The notes under the pieces are model-generated. The model saw only the letters and a list, made by a program, of their open reading frames with translations, was not told the DNA's origin and searched no databases. Of a stretch of 39,856 bases of DNA, positions 9,323 to 16,959 are shown one piece after another (position 1 is the first letter of the stretch; the number at the start of each line of letters is the position of its first letter). The translations under genes and the position numbers were made by a program. Source of the DNA: Caldilineaceae bacterium. Lineage in GTDB: Bacteria > Chloroflexota > Anaerolineae > Caldilineales > Caldilineaceae. The stretch is from contig JAGNDO010000047.1 of NCBI GenBank assembly GCA_018003515.1, positions 1-39,856 on the forward strand, read 5' to 3'.

Positions 9323-9413
9323 TGGTGAAGACCGGAGGTGCGGTTTTTAACCGCACAACTCACATTTGTCAAGGGATTGTGCGGTTGCAAACCGCACCTA
9401 CGGTCTTCACCAC
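9323..9413. repeat. Long inverted repeat with 35-base arms
   Basis: The arms at 9323-9357 and 9379-9413 are reverse complements apart from three bases, with GGTGAAGACCG at the outer edge. Within each arm is a smaller palindrome (GTGCGGTT...AACCGCAC). It sits between the ATPase operon terminator and the sugar operon. Confidence 0.9.
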
Positions 9414-9443
9414 CTTGATCAATAATGGAGATTTTGACCAGCC

Positions 9444-10082
9444 ATGTCCGAGAACTCAGCCACGTCGCCACTCTATAAAGCCCACCCCACGGCCTGTGTG
9501 GATGAGGGATGCACCATCGGGGCCGGGACCAGTATTTGGCACTTTTGCCACATTATGCCCACCGCCCGCATCGGCGAAGGGTGCAACTTGGGCCAGAATG
9601 TTTTTGTGGCCGCCGGGGTCACCATCGGCGACAATGTGAAGATCCAGAACAATGTCTCCCTCTACACCGGCGTGGTGGTGGAGGATGATGTCTTTTTGGG
9701 GCCGTCCATGGTCTTCACCAATGTGATGAATCCCCGCAGCCATGTCTCGCGCAAGGACGAATATCGCACCACCCTGATCCAGCGGGGCGCGTCCGTGGGG
9801 GCCAACGCCACGGTGGTCTGTGGGACGAGGTTGGGCCGCTACGCTTTTGTGGGAGCCGGGGCCGTGGTGACACGGGATCTGCCGGCCTATGCCCTGGCCT
9901 ATGGCGCGCCGGCCCGCATTCAGGGCTGGATCTGTCAATGCGGCGAGAAGCTCCCCCTGGCCGCCGACCTCACCACGGCAGATGCCACCCACGCCGTGAT
10001 CTGCCCCGCCTGCGCCGACAGGTACACCATTTTTCAAAACGACCAAGGCCATCTTCAACTCATGCCTCAGGAGAGCTCATGA
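9444..10082 (+). CDS. Hexapeptide N-acetyltransferase of the WbpD/WlbB type
   Basis: This 212-residue protein shows the imperfect hexapeptide periodicity of a left-handed beta helix from about residue 14 to 150 (CTIGAGTSIWHFCHIMPTAR, CNLGQNVFVAAGVTIGDNVK). The segment FTNVMNPRSHVSRKDEY and the end AYALAYGAPARIQGWIC match nucleotide-sugar N-acetyltransferases that acetylate a 3-amino sugar such as UDP-2-acetamido-3-amino-glucuronate. A Cys pair near the C terminus (WICQCGEK) and a later CPAC may form a small metal site. It is first in a four-gene operon and overlaps the DegT aminotransferase by 4 bases. That aminotransferase would make its amino-sugar substrate. The exact sugar cannot be decided from sequence. 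Confidence 0.85.
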   Translation: MSENSATSPLYKAHPTACVDEGCTIGAGTSIWHFCHIMPTARIGEGCNLGQNVFVAAGVTIGDNVKIQNNVSLYTGVVVEDDVFLGPSMVFTNVMNPRSHVSRKDEYRTTLIQRGASVGANATVVCGTRLGRYAFVGAGAVVTRDLPAYALAYGAPARIQGWICQCGEKLPLAADLTTADATHAVICPACADRYTIFQNDQGHLQLMPQESS

Positions 10083-11203
10083 CCATTCAATTGCTTGATC
10101 TCGTTGCCCAATATCACACCCTCAAACCCCAGATCGATGCGGCCATTGAGGGTGTTTTGGAGAGCGGCCACTTTATCCTCGGCCCCAACGTCACCGGGCT
10201 GGAGCAGGAGGTGGCCGCCTATTTGGGCGTGGACCACGGGGTGGGCGTGGCCAGCGGGACCGATGCCTTGGTGCTGGCCCTGCGTGCGCTGAAGATCGGC
10301 CCCGGCGACGAAGTGATCGTCCCGGCCTATACCTTCTTTGCCACCTCCGAGGCGGTCTATCATGTGGGGGCCACCCCGGTGATTGTGGACGTGGACCCGG
10401 CGACCTATGCCATCGATGTGACCCAGATCGCCGCCCACATCACCCCCCGCACCAAGGCCATCATCCCGGTCCATCTCTACGGCCACCCGGCGGACATGGA
10501 CCCCATCATGGCCCTGGCCGAGGCGCACGGTATCTTTGTGGTGGAGGATTGCGCCCAGGCTTTGGGGGCCAGGTATCGCCACGGGGACGGTACGTGGTCC
10601 CACGTGGGGGCTATGGGCCACATTGGCTGCCTGAGTTTCTTCCCCAGCAAGAATTTGGGGGCGTTTGGCGACGGTGGCATGGTGGTGACCAACGACGCCG
10701 AGATTGCCGAGCGGGTGCGCATGTTGCGCATGCACGGCTGGCGCAAGAAATATCAGCCCGAAATGGTGGGCTATAACAGCCGCTTGGACGCCCTGCAAGC
10801 CGCCATCCTGCGGGTCAAGCTGCCCTATTTGGATGGCTGGAACCTAGCCCGTCGCACCCTGGCCGCCGAATACACCGCCCGCCTGGGGGATCTGCCCGTA
10901 GGGCTGCCCAGCATTGCCGACAATGTGGAGCACATTTTCCATCTCTACATCCTGCGCGTGCCGGACCGGGTGGCTTTCCAAGCCGCGTTGAAGGCGGCTG
11001 GTGTGGCCTCTGCGGTCTACTATCCCATCCCCCTGCACCTGACCCAGCCGGGCCGGGAACAGGGTTACAACCCCGGCGACCTGCCCATCTCCGAGCAAGC
11101 CGCCGACCACACGGTCGCCATTCCGCTCTATCCAGAGATGACCCCGGTCCAGGTGGACGCGGTGATCGCCGCGGTGCGCCAGGCATCACAATCAATTTCA
11201 TAG
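10079..11203 (+). CDS. DegT/DnrJ/EryC1 family sugar aminotransferase
   Basis: The start is ATG 10079 in an ATGA overlap, with AGGAG just upstream, giving 374 residues of normal length for the family. PLP-enzyme landmarks are present: SGTDAL (60-65), VPAYTFFAT, EDCAQALGA with the conserved Asp, and SFFPSKNLGAFGDGG, whose Lys191 should form the PLP aldimine. GYNSRLDALQAAIL is the usual family C-terminal signature. It probably transfers an amino group from glutamate to the 3-keto (or 4-keto) position of a nucleotide sugar. Together with the upstream acetyltransferase this is the WlbC-WlbB type of pair. The required sugar dehydrogenase is not in this window. Confidence 0.92.
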   Translation: MTIQLLDLVAQYHTLKPQIDAAIEGVLESGHFILGPNVTGLEQEVAAYLGVDHGVGVASGTDALVLALRALKIGPGDEVIVPAYTFFATSEAVYHVGATPVIVDVDPATYAIDVTQIAAHITPRTKAIIPVHLYGHPADMDPIMALAEAHGIFVVEDCAQALGARYRHGDGTWSHVGAMGHIGCLSFFPSKNLGAFGDGGMVVTNDAEIAERVRMLRMHGWRKKYQPEMVGYNSRLDALQAAILRVKLPYLDGWNLARRTLAAEYTARLGDLPVGLPSIADNVEHIFHLYILRVPDRVAFQAALKAAGVASAVYYPIPLHLTQPGREQGYNPGDLPISEQAADHTVAIPLYPEMTPVQVDAVIAAVRQASQSIS

Positions 11204-11211
11204 GATTGACC

Positions 11212-12081
11212 ATGGATTTCACCCATACCAGCTATAAACAGATGCTGCACGCCTTGGCGACAGCCGGTTATACGTTTTCTCGCTTCCCCCAGGCCCCAAC
11301 GAATATGGCCGCGGCCACCCCCTTTGTCCTCCTGCGTCACGATATGGACCTTGACCTGGAGGCCGCGCTCGCTATGGCTCACATCGAGGCGGAGATGGGG
11401 ATTGCCAGTACCTATTTCGTCATGGTGCGCACGCAGTTTTACAACGTCTTTTCCCAGGCGGGCAGCCACTATGTGCGGACCATCCTGGGTTTGGGCCATG
11501 ACATTGGTCTGCACTTTGACTGTGCGGCCTATCCCAGCGACGCGGACACAGACTTTTTGGCGGCGGCGTGCAGGCAAGAAACTCACCTGCTGGAGAGCTG
11601 GTTTGGCAACAAAGTGGAAACCGTGAGCATCCACCGTCCCCAGCCCAACGTCCTGGCCGGCGACCCGGCGCTGACCGCGCCCCTGCCCCACACCTATATG
11701 GATTTCTACACCAAGACCATCCACTACGTGGCTGACTCCCGGGGCGGCTGGCACTACGGCCATCCATTGGAGCAGCCCGCCTTTCAGGAGCGCCGACCTA
11801 TGCAGATCCTCGTCCACCCCATTTGGTGGCGGGATGAGGTCGCTCCCCCTCTGCAAACCTTGCATGATTTTGAAGATCGACGAGCAGCTGAATTGATGAA
11901 GAATATGGCGGCCAATTCTACCATCTATCGCCCGCGGCCCCTTGTTCAAGCCGTCCCCGCTCTCCTTCAGCCGGAGATGAATGGGCAGCGCCCACCAGAA
12001 ATAGCCATCCGCAACGGCAAGGCGGCCCCTGTCACCTTTCCAACCCTTCATGTCCCCACTACCACCGGGAGCCTTTCATGA
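11212..12081 (+). CDS. Polysaccharide-deacetylase-like protein (NodB-type fold)
   Basis: ATG 11212 has AGGAT seven bases upstream; an in-frame TTG at 11206 is less likely. The product has 289 residues. [13 protein letters not shown] (41-53) provides the His-Asp pair typical of the NodB metal site, HFDCAAY (101-107) a further His/Asp, and SIHRPQPN a third conserved region. Similar small deacetylase-like proteins occur in surface polysaccharide loci. No signal peptide is seen, so it would act in the cytoplasm on a nucleotide or lipid-linked sugar. Whether it is an active deacetylase is uncertain. It overlaps the glycosyltransferase gene by 4 bases. Confidence 0.7.
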   Translation: MDFTHTSYKQMLHALATAGYTFSRFPQAPTNMAAATPFVLLRHDMDLDLEAALAMAHIEAEMGIASTYFVMVRTQFYNVFSQAGSHYVRTILGLGHDIGLHFDCAAYPSDADTDFLAAACRQETHLLESWFGNKVETVSIHRPQPNVLAGDPALTAPLPHTYMDFYTKTIHYVADSRGGWHYGHPLEQPAFQERRPMQILVHPIWWRDEVAPPLQTLHDFEDRRAAELMKNMAANSTIYRPRPLVQAVPALLQPEMNGQRPPEIAIRNGKAAPVTFPTLHVPTTTGSLS

Positions 12082-13070
12082 TTGAGAATAGCCAGATCGC
12101 CCACCCCGCCCCTGCCCTGGCCCACACCCCAGGCCAAATCTACATCACCGTGGTGGTGCCGGCCAAGGACGAGGAGGCCACCATCGCCCAGGTGGTGGAG
12201 CGCAGCTTTTTGGCCTATGCCGAGTTGGGCTGCCGGGGAGAGGTGCTGGTGGTGGACGACGGCAGCCGAGACGCCACCCCCACCATCCTGGCCGAGTTGC
12301 AGCGCCGCTACCCAGATCTGGTGGTCTTCACCCACCGGCGCAGCCAGGGCATGACCGCCGGGCTGCAACGCATGTTCAGCGCCAGCCGGGGGGAGATCGT
12401 GATCCTGATCCCGGCGGATATGGAGTCGGACCCCCTGGTCGATGTGCCGATCCTGGTCCGCCACATGGAGGCCGAGGATCTGGACGTGGTGGCTGGCTGG
12501 CGGCAGGGCAAGCGAGAGGGCAAGGTGATCGCCAGCGCCATCTACAACACGGTCATGCGGGGCATGGCCGGGGTGGAGGCCCACGACGGCAACTGGATCA
12601 AGGCCATGCGCCGGGATGTTGTGCGCAGCTTCCCACCCCTGCGCAGCGACTGGCACCGCTTTCTGCTGATGATCGCCGCCCACAATGGTTTCAAGATGGG
12701 GGAGGTCAAGACCCCCTACGCACCCCGCCTGGCCGGGAGCAGCAAGTTCGGCTTTAGCCGCATCCCCATCAGCTTTTTGGATGTGCTGGTGGTCAAGTTT
12801 CTGCTCACCTGGAGCCGTGCGCCCATGCGCTTCTTTGGCGGCCTGGGGTTGATGGGTCTTGTGATCAGCTTGGTCACCTTTGTCTATCTCACGGGTCTGT
12901 ACATGGCCTTCGAGCGTCAACAGCGCCCCATCTTCCTGGCCGCCGGCATCCTGGCCATCATCAGCGTCTTCCTGATTTTGGTGGGCTTTTTGGCCGAGTT
13001 GATCGTCAACCAGGGCGAACGCATCGCCGATCTGGAAGGCCAGATCGACACCCTGCACCGGGAGCGGTGA
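12078..13070 (+). CDS. Family 2 glycosyltransferase, DPM1/GtrB-like, with C-terminal membrane helices
   Basis: This 330-residue protein starts in an ATGA overlap. A GT-A domain covers about 20-240: [20 protein letters not shown] (nucleotide-sugar binding) and [10 protein letters not shown] (acidic metal motif). Two C-terminal membrane helices ([20 protein letters not shown] and [19 protein letters not shown]) match the polyprenyl-phosphate glycosyltransferases of the GtrB/ArnC/DPM1 group, which load a sugar onto undecaprenyl phosphate. It probably uses the amino sugar made by the preceding genes. A strong palindromic terminator follows. Confidence 0.9.
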   Translation: MIENSQIAHPAPALAHTPGQIYITVVVPAKDEEATIAQVVERSFLAYAELGCRGEVLVVDDGSRDATPTILAELQRRYPDLVVFTHRRSQGMTAGLQRMFSASRGEIVILIPADMESDPLVDVPILVRHMEAEDLDVVAGWRQGKREGKVIASAIYNTVMRGMAGVEAHDGNWIKAMRRDVVRSFPPLRSDWHRFLLMIAAHNGFKMGEVKTPYAPRLAGSSKFGFSRIPISFLDVLVVKFLLTWSRAPMRFFGGLGLMGLVISLVTFVYLTGLYMAFERQQRPIFLAAGILAIISVFLILVGFLAELIVNQGERIADLEGQIDTLHRER

Positions 13071-13132
13071 GCGGGGGCCCCGTGGGCGACAAATCCTGAG
13101 CCTCCTCGCCAACCTCTTCTGGCTGCGCCAAA

Positions 13133-13178
13133 AACATACAAAAGGGCCGACCCCGCGGGGTCGGCCCTTTTGTATGTT
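13133..13178. terminator. Bidirectional terminator after the sugar operon
   Basis: A nearly perfect palindrome, centred on GACCCCGCGGGGTC and flanked by A4 on one side and T4 on the other, spans about 46 bases. It can end transcription of the glycosyltransferase operon and of any minus-strand transcript arriving from the other side. Confidence 0.85.
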
Positions 13179-13379
13179 ATCGTAAAGAGGGGTCAAATGA
13201 CCCTTGAAAAGGGGCGTTGACACAAGTATTATTACGTACAGAAACGATCCGGAAACAGACCGGACTTGCCCCGCTGTGTTGCTCCACTATCAAAACATGA
13301 TAGATAGACGATAGATCACTGACAGACTTTTTGCGCGATAATGAAACCCTGTGACCGTTCTGCGCGTTGGCGCGCCAAG
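13179..13379. other. Intergenic stretch downstream of the hypothetical minus-strand gene
   Basis: No credible gene is visible. The blocks CCCTTGAAAA and GCGTTGACA near 13201-13222 recur in the opposite order (GCGTTGACAAAA, CCCTTTTGAAAA) near 13955-13979, on the other side of the hypothetical gene. No clear promoter could be assigned. Confidence 0.4.
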
Positions 13380-13919
13380 TTAATCCGCCAAAAGATCGTC
13401 TATCCACCGGGAGAGGCGGTCCAAAGAGGAGGTTGCCTTGGCCCCCGGTGCCTCCACCGCCGGGGAGACCGGTGAAGGCTCCCGCTCCTTCTCGGCCCAC
13501 GGCGTAGGCATCCACCCAGGGCCGTGGCGTCCTACGTATCCGGGGTTACGGCGATCGAAGGTGGGGTTGGCTAGTTCAACACCAGCGTTGAGCATGACGT
13601 ATTCGGCCCAGCGGGCTTGGCGTTTTTTGACGGAGAAGTAGAAATACTTGGCGTCATATGTTCGGCCAAAAGCTGCGATCCCATATTTCCCTAGCAGACG
13701 ACGAACAGTTAGAAAATTGAAATTTGTCCCCCGCGGTACGGTGAATCTTTGGATGTTAGAACCTACAGCGCTTCGAGCCACTTCATGCGCAATCCCGACA
13801 GGACCGTGCTGGCCCGCGGCTCGATAGTTACCGTGTCGTATCGCAGCGATCAAGCCGAGTACGCGATCACCGATGTCCAGTGGCCCAGCAATTGAATCGA
13901 ATACTTCCCAGAAACTCAT
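13380..13919 (-). CDS. Hypothetical protein, 179 residues
   Basis: The product begins MSFWEVFDSIAGPLDIGD and has no signal peptide or membrane segment. The middle (VPRGTNFNFLTVRRLLGKYG ... KKRQARWAEYVMLNAGV) is basic and mixed alpha/beta; the tail is Pro/Glu/Ser-rich and probably flexible. I do not recognise a family. Its start is supported weakly by AAAGG about 13 bases upstream. It is divergent from the small membrane protein at 14006, and both are visibly less GC-rich than the surrounding genes, which suggests an acquired pair. WTYP-like GRHGPGWMPTPW near the end may be a short conserved motif but I cannot assign it. Confidence 0.6.
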   Translation of the reverse strand: MSFWEVFDSIAGPLDIGDRVLGLIAAIRHGNYRAAGQHGPVGIAHEVARSAVGSNIQRFTVPRGTNFNFLTVRRLLGKYGIAAFGRTYDAKYFYFSVKKRQARWAEYVMLNAGVELANPTFDRRNPGYVGRHGPGWMPTPWAEKEREPSPVSPAVEAPGAKATSSLDRLSRWIDDLLAD

Positions 13920-14005
13920 AGCTCACAAAAACCTTTGAGAATTAATGATATGGCGCGTTGACAAAACCCTTTTGAAAAACATTGCAGCAGGGATTCCCCA
14001 TAATC

Positions 14006-14353
14006 ATGGACAAATTCGATCTTGGCATAACTTACATTAATCAGATCCCAATCGGAAACGGGTATATTGTCGCCGTCTTCATGATTGTATTTGCTCTGAT
14101 GCTGCGAGGTATGGCTATTGACCGTGAGAAGGCTTGGAAAACAGCCAGAAGCACAATTCAGCCAACACTAAAAGCGCTTGATCCGCCGACTACTCAAATA
14201 CGGGACGGCATATTTGGCGCTTTCTGGGGCATTGTATTTAGGGTGCTGATGTTTGGATTTCTCATCGCCGCAGTTGATTTTGCAGTCTTTAGCGGTGCCA
14301 TTACATTATGGGCAATTCGTCTGTCACCACTGAATCAAATATTGAAGCTCTGA
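14006..14353 (+). CDS. Small hypothetical membrane protein
   Basis: ATG 14006 gives 115 residues; an in-frame TTG at 13982 is possible and neither start has a strong ribosome-binding site. Two hydrophobic segments (IVAVFMIVFALMLRGMAI and GIVFRVLMFGFLIAAVDFAVF) flank a basic amphipathic region. No family is recognised. It is divergent from the hypothetical gene ending at 13380 and shares its lower GC content. It could encode a small membrane partner of that protein, but only adjacency supports this. Confidence 0.55.
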   Translation: MDKFDLGITYINQIPIGNGYIVAVFMIVFALMLRGMAIDREKAWKTARSTIQPTLKALDPPTTQIRDGIFGAFWGIVFRVLMFGFLIAAVDFAVFSGAITLWAIRLSPLNQILKL

Positions 14354-14453
14354 ACATGGAACGGACGTGATCTGCTATTTGTACTCATCGCGAGGAAGCG
14401 AAAAGGTAGCTCACGTCTGGTAGGTATTTGTGACTGTGCCCCACAATCGCCTC

Positions 14454-14873
14454 TCACCACTCATCCACCCACTCCTCCTGCTCCCCCACCACCTTGAAGC
14501 GGCGCTGGGCGGAGGGCATGTTCATCTCCTGGGGCGCGGACAAGGCATACCGCGGATCATACCCCTGCTGCTGGGGGGCCATGCCCTGGGGTGCGTAGCC
14601 AGGATTGGCCAACACAATCACCGGGGCCTGGGGCTGGAAGCGTCCGTAGCCCCCATAGCCCCCGTCTCGATCCATGGGAAAGTCCGGCTCATCCCGTTCT
14701 CGTCCGCCCCGTTGACCGGCGGCGATCACCAGCAGGGCGGTGGGCAGCCCGGCCAGCACCCCCAGCAAGATCCCCACCCCCATGCCCAGGGCGTCCGAAC
14801 TCAACCGGCTGCCAATGCTCCATCCTCCGGCAGCCACAAAGGCCACCACCAACAATAGGGCTATCTTCTTCAT
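14454..14873 (-). CDS. Small membrane protein with Gly/Gln/Pro-rich tail
   Basis: The 139-residue product starts at ATG 14873 with GGAAAGAGG upstream. Residues 1-15 look like a signal or first membrane helix and about 26-52 (GMGVGILLGVLAGLPTALLV) a second. The remainder is hydrophilic, rich in Gly, Tyr, Gln and Pro, with a short acidic end (EEWVDEW). No catalytic motif is visible. It is read in the same direction as the FtsK-like gene upstream, separated by a perfect inverted repeat, so co-transcription is possible. Confidence 0.7.
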   Translation of the reverse strand: MKKIALLLVVAFVAAGGWSIGSRLSSDALGMGVGILLGVLAGLPTALLVIAAGQRGGRERDEPDFPMDRDGGYGGYGRFQPQAPVIVLANPGYAPQGMAPQQQGYDPRYALSAPQEMNMPSAQRRFKVVGEQEEWVDEW

Positions 14874-14923
14874 ACTTGCCTCTTTCCGTTAAGTGCGAAT
14901 AAATGCGAACGCTGATTCTGTTG

Positions 14924-14999
14924 TCCACGAATCTGCACGAATCGACACGAATCTGTCTTGACTCAAGCAGATTCGTGTCGATTCGTGCAGATTCGTGGA
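14924..14999. repeat. Perfect 32-bp inverted repeat
   Basis: The arms at 14924-14955 and 14968-14999 are exact reverse complements separated by 12 bases. Each arm is itself built from reiterated CACGAATC(T/G) units. It lies between the FtsK-like gene and the small membrane protein gene and lacks a terminal T-run suited to minus-strand termination. Confidence 0.95.
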
Positions 15000-15013
15000 T
15001 CTCTTTTTGATCC

Positions 15014-16189
15014 CTACGCCCACATACTGGGGAGTGGGCGATTGCCGCCGGAGAAGAGGCGGGCCAGGAAGCCAGGCGGGCGGGCCGGGGCTGGGGAGTG
15101 GGCCAGGGCGGGCATGTGGGCCGCACTACCCGCCTCCCATCTGTCGTCCGCGGCCTTCTCTGGGGCGAAGGGGGAGAGATTGGCGGACAGCCGCTGGGCC
15201 ACGTCGGTCAAGTCTTGGGGACCGAGCCAGGCGGCCTGGAAACGCACGGTCTCGCCCTTCACCACCAGCAGGAAGTCGCCCTTGCCCTCCAACTTCTCCG
15301 CGCCGCTGCCGGAGATGCCGGTGGCATAGCGGGCCTCGTCGCTGCTGGCCACCATCCCCACCAGGCGCACAGGGAAATTGGCTCTCATCGACCCGCCGAT
15401 CAGGGCGGCGGAGGGCTTCTGGGTGCAGGCGATAAGGTGGATGCCCGCCTCCCGGCCCCGTTGGGCCAGCCGGGTGATCAGCACCTCTGCGGGCTTGCCG
15501 CCCACGGCCAAAAGGTCAGCCAGCTCATCGATGGCCACGATCAGCCGGGGTTCGGCCACCTTGGCCTTGTCCCGCCGCTCCATCTCCTCCACCAGCCAGG
15601 CCAGACGGTTCATGATGTCGCCCATCTCCCCGGCCACACCGCCCAGAACGTGGGGCAGCCGGGAGAGCGGCCCAAAGCCCCGGTGTTTGGGATCGATCAG
15701 GATCAACTGCACGTGGCGCTGCCGGTTGAAGATGGCCAAGGAGGTCAACATGGTGCGGGCCAACGCGCTCTTCCCCGATCCCGTGGTGCCGGCGATGAGG
15801 ACGTGGGCCACATCCGGCGAGGGCAGACGCAGGAGCAGGGGGGTGCCGGTTTCGTCCAGCCCCAGCAGGGCGGAGGCCGTGGGAGGCGTGCCCATGCGCT
15901 GGGCCAGGGGTAGCAGCCGCACGGGGTCGCTGCCTTGGCGGGGTACCTCCACATTGATGCGGTTGCCATCCCGATAGACCCTGGCTTCCCGGCTACCCAG
16001 GGCCAGGGCGATCTCCTCGGCCAGGGCCGCCACCTTGCTCACCCGGGTGCCGATCTGGGGGGCCACCTTAAACTGAATGAAACGCGGCGTCACCAATCCA
16101 CCCTGCACCCGACCCTTGACCTTGTGTTCGGCCAGGACCATCTCAATTGCATCTGCCTGGAGTTCCAGGGTCCTGCGGGCGGGTGGCAT
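15014..16189 (-). CDS. Soluble FtsK/SpoIIIE-type DNA translocase ATPase
   Basis: ATG 16189 with AGGAG 8 bases upstream gives 391 residues. There are no N-terminal membrane helices: the protein begins with a beta-rich alpha-type domain (about 1-115) and continues with an FtsK motor. Walker A is GTTGSGKS (134-141), followed by [11 protein letters not shown], Walker [14 protein letters not shown] (Asp221, Glu222) and [17 protein letters not shown]. The C-terminal gamma (KOPS-reading) domain is not obvious; the tail is Ala/Pro-rich. Full-length chromosomal FtsK is usually 700 or more residues, so this is a short, soluble form that could pump chromosomal or mobile-element DNA. A GAAC-N4-GTTC palindrome upstream suggests DNA-damage control. 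Confidence 0.85.
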   Translation of the reverse strand: MPPARRTLELQADAIEMVLAEHKVKGRVQGGLVTPRFIQFKVAPQIGTRVSKVAALAEEIALALGSREARVYRDGNRINVEVPRQGSDPVRLLPLAQRMGTPPTASALLGLDETGTPLLLRLPSPDVAHVLIAGTTGSGKSALARTMLTSLAIFNRQRHVQLILIDPKHRGFGPLSRLPHVLGGVAGEMGDIMNRLAWLVEEMERRDKAKVAEPRLIVAIDELADLLAVGGKPAEVLITRLAQRGREAGIHLIACTQKPSAALIGGSMRANFPVRLVGMVASSDEARYATGISGSGAEKLEGKGDFLLVVKGETVRFQAAWLGPQDLTDVAQRLSANLSPFAPEKAADDRWEAGSAAHMPALAHSPAPARPPGFLARLFSGGNRPLPSMWA

Positions 16190-16204
16190 GGGTGGACTCC
16201 TGTT

Positions 16205-16282
16205 ACGTGATTCGTGGTGCGTTTGATTTGGTTTACGTGTTACGTAATGCGTCATTACGTAACACGCACCACATTTCACGTC
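16205..16282. repeat. Nested inverted repeat in the leader of the FtsK-like gene
   Basis: Inner arms CGTGTTACGTAATG (16236-16249) and CATTACGTAACACG (16253-16266) are exact reverse complements. Outer ACGTGATTCGTGGTGCG pairs imperfectly with CGCACCACATTTCACGT. Built from reiterated TTACGT/ATTCGTG units, it lies 16-93 bases upstream of the start codon. Confidence 0.85.
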
Positions 16283-16335
16283 TTCGGGGTCGGACCGGCG
16301 AGAGGGGCAATGGCGTGGACCTGATGATAGAATAC

Positions 16336-16351
16336 TAGAACATTTGTTCTA
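16336..16351. promoter_or_regulatory. Candidate LexA (SOS) box
   Basis: TAGAACATTTGTTCTA is a palindrome containing GAAC-N4-GTTC, the core of LexA boxes in Firmicutes and Actinobacteria. It lies about 147 bases upstream of the FtsK-like start and about 170 upstream of the divergent transporter. Regulation is an inference from the motif alone. Confidence 0.45.
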
Positions 16352-16518
16352 AGTCAATAGAGTATGGACCGATTTGGGATAGATCGAGGGATATTTGGGA
16401 AAAAAACAGGGATAGTTGGGGTCATCAAGGGTAGCGGATTCGCATCACCGGCCAGATTGGGATAGAATGGCGGAAGTTTTGGGTCATTTTAAGATTTTTG
16501 ATTTGACGGGGAGATGCT

Positions 16519-16884
16519 ATGAAGCAGTTCTTTTTGATACTGATTACCGTGGGGCTGAATGTGTCGGGCCAGCTTCTGATGAAACAAGGAATGCAAACTG
16601 TGGGGGCCATCCACGGCGACATGAGCGCCATTGTGGGGGGGTTGAGCAAGGCCTTTCTCAGCCCTTTTGTGCTGGGCGGCGTGGCGGCCTATGGCTTTAG
16701 CAGCATCTTTTGGCTGATCCTGCTCAGTCGGGTGGAGTTGAGCTACGCCTATCCCGCCTTGGCCCTGGGCTATGTGGTGATCACCCTGATCAGCGCCTTC
16801 TTGTTGGGCGAACAGGTTACCGCCATGCGCTGGGCCGCGGTGATTGTGATCTGCGTGGGCGTAGTCCTGCTCAGTCGCAGTTGA
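16519..16884 (+). CDS. Small EamA/SMR-type membrane transporter
   Basis: The 121-residue product has four predicted membrane helices and starts with MKQFFLILITVGLNVSGQLL, preceded by GGGGAG. The size, the early Gly-Gln in helix 1 and the fourth-helix ending AAVIVICVGVVLLSRS match small EamA-like proteins, the group that includes SMR drug exporters and the ArnE/ArnF-type lipid-linked sugar flippase subunits. The conserved membrane Glu of EmrE helix 1 is not evident, so a drug-proton antiporter role is not assured. The neighbouring sugar operon makes a glycolipid role possible. A TAGAAT (16463-16468) may be its -10 box. A 20-bp stem terminator follows. Confidence 0.75.
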   Translation: MKQFFLILITVGLNVSGQLLMKQGMQTVGAIHGDMSAIVGGLSKAFLSPFVLGGVAAYGFSSIFWLILLSRVELSYAYPALALGYVVITLISAFLLGEQVTAMRWAAVIVICVGVVLLSRS

Positions 16885-16891
16885 TGCCGTG

Positions 16892-16941
16892 CAACAAAAA
16901 AGGGGAGGTGCAGATTCGTCCGCACCTCCCCTTTTTTGTTG
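16892..16941. terminator. Bidirectional terminator between the transporter and ftsH
   Basis: Two exact 20-base arms (16892-16911 and 16922-16941) containing AAAAAAGGGGAGGTGC form a hairpin with a 10-base loop. A-runs and T-runs at the base serve both converging genes. Confidence 0.92.
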
Positions 16942-16959
16942 TGGGTCTGGGATGACTGC

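Noticed and set aside
9323..9413. Terminator for the ATPase operon
   Set aside because: A better terminator with a T-run lies at 9214-9252; the larger inverted repeat has no T-run and resembles the dispersed repeats.
15014..16189. Conjugative coupling protein (TraD/VirD4) or plasmid transfer role
   Set aside because: The motor motifs and [11 protein letters not shown]...ACTQKPS order are FtsK/SpoIIIE-like, and no relaxase, secretion or replication genes are nearby.
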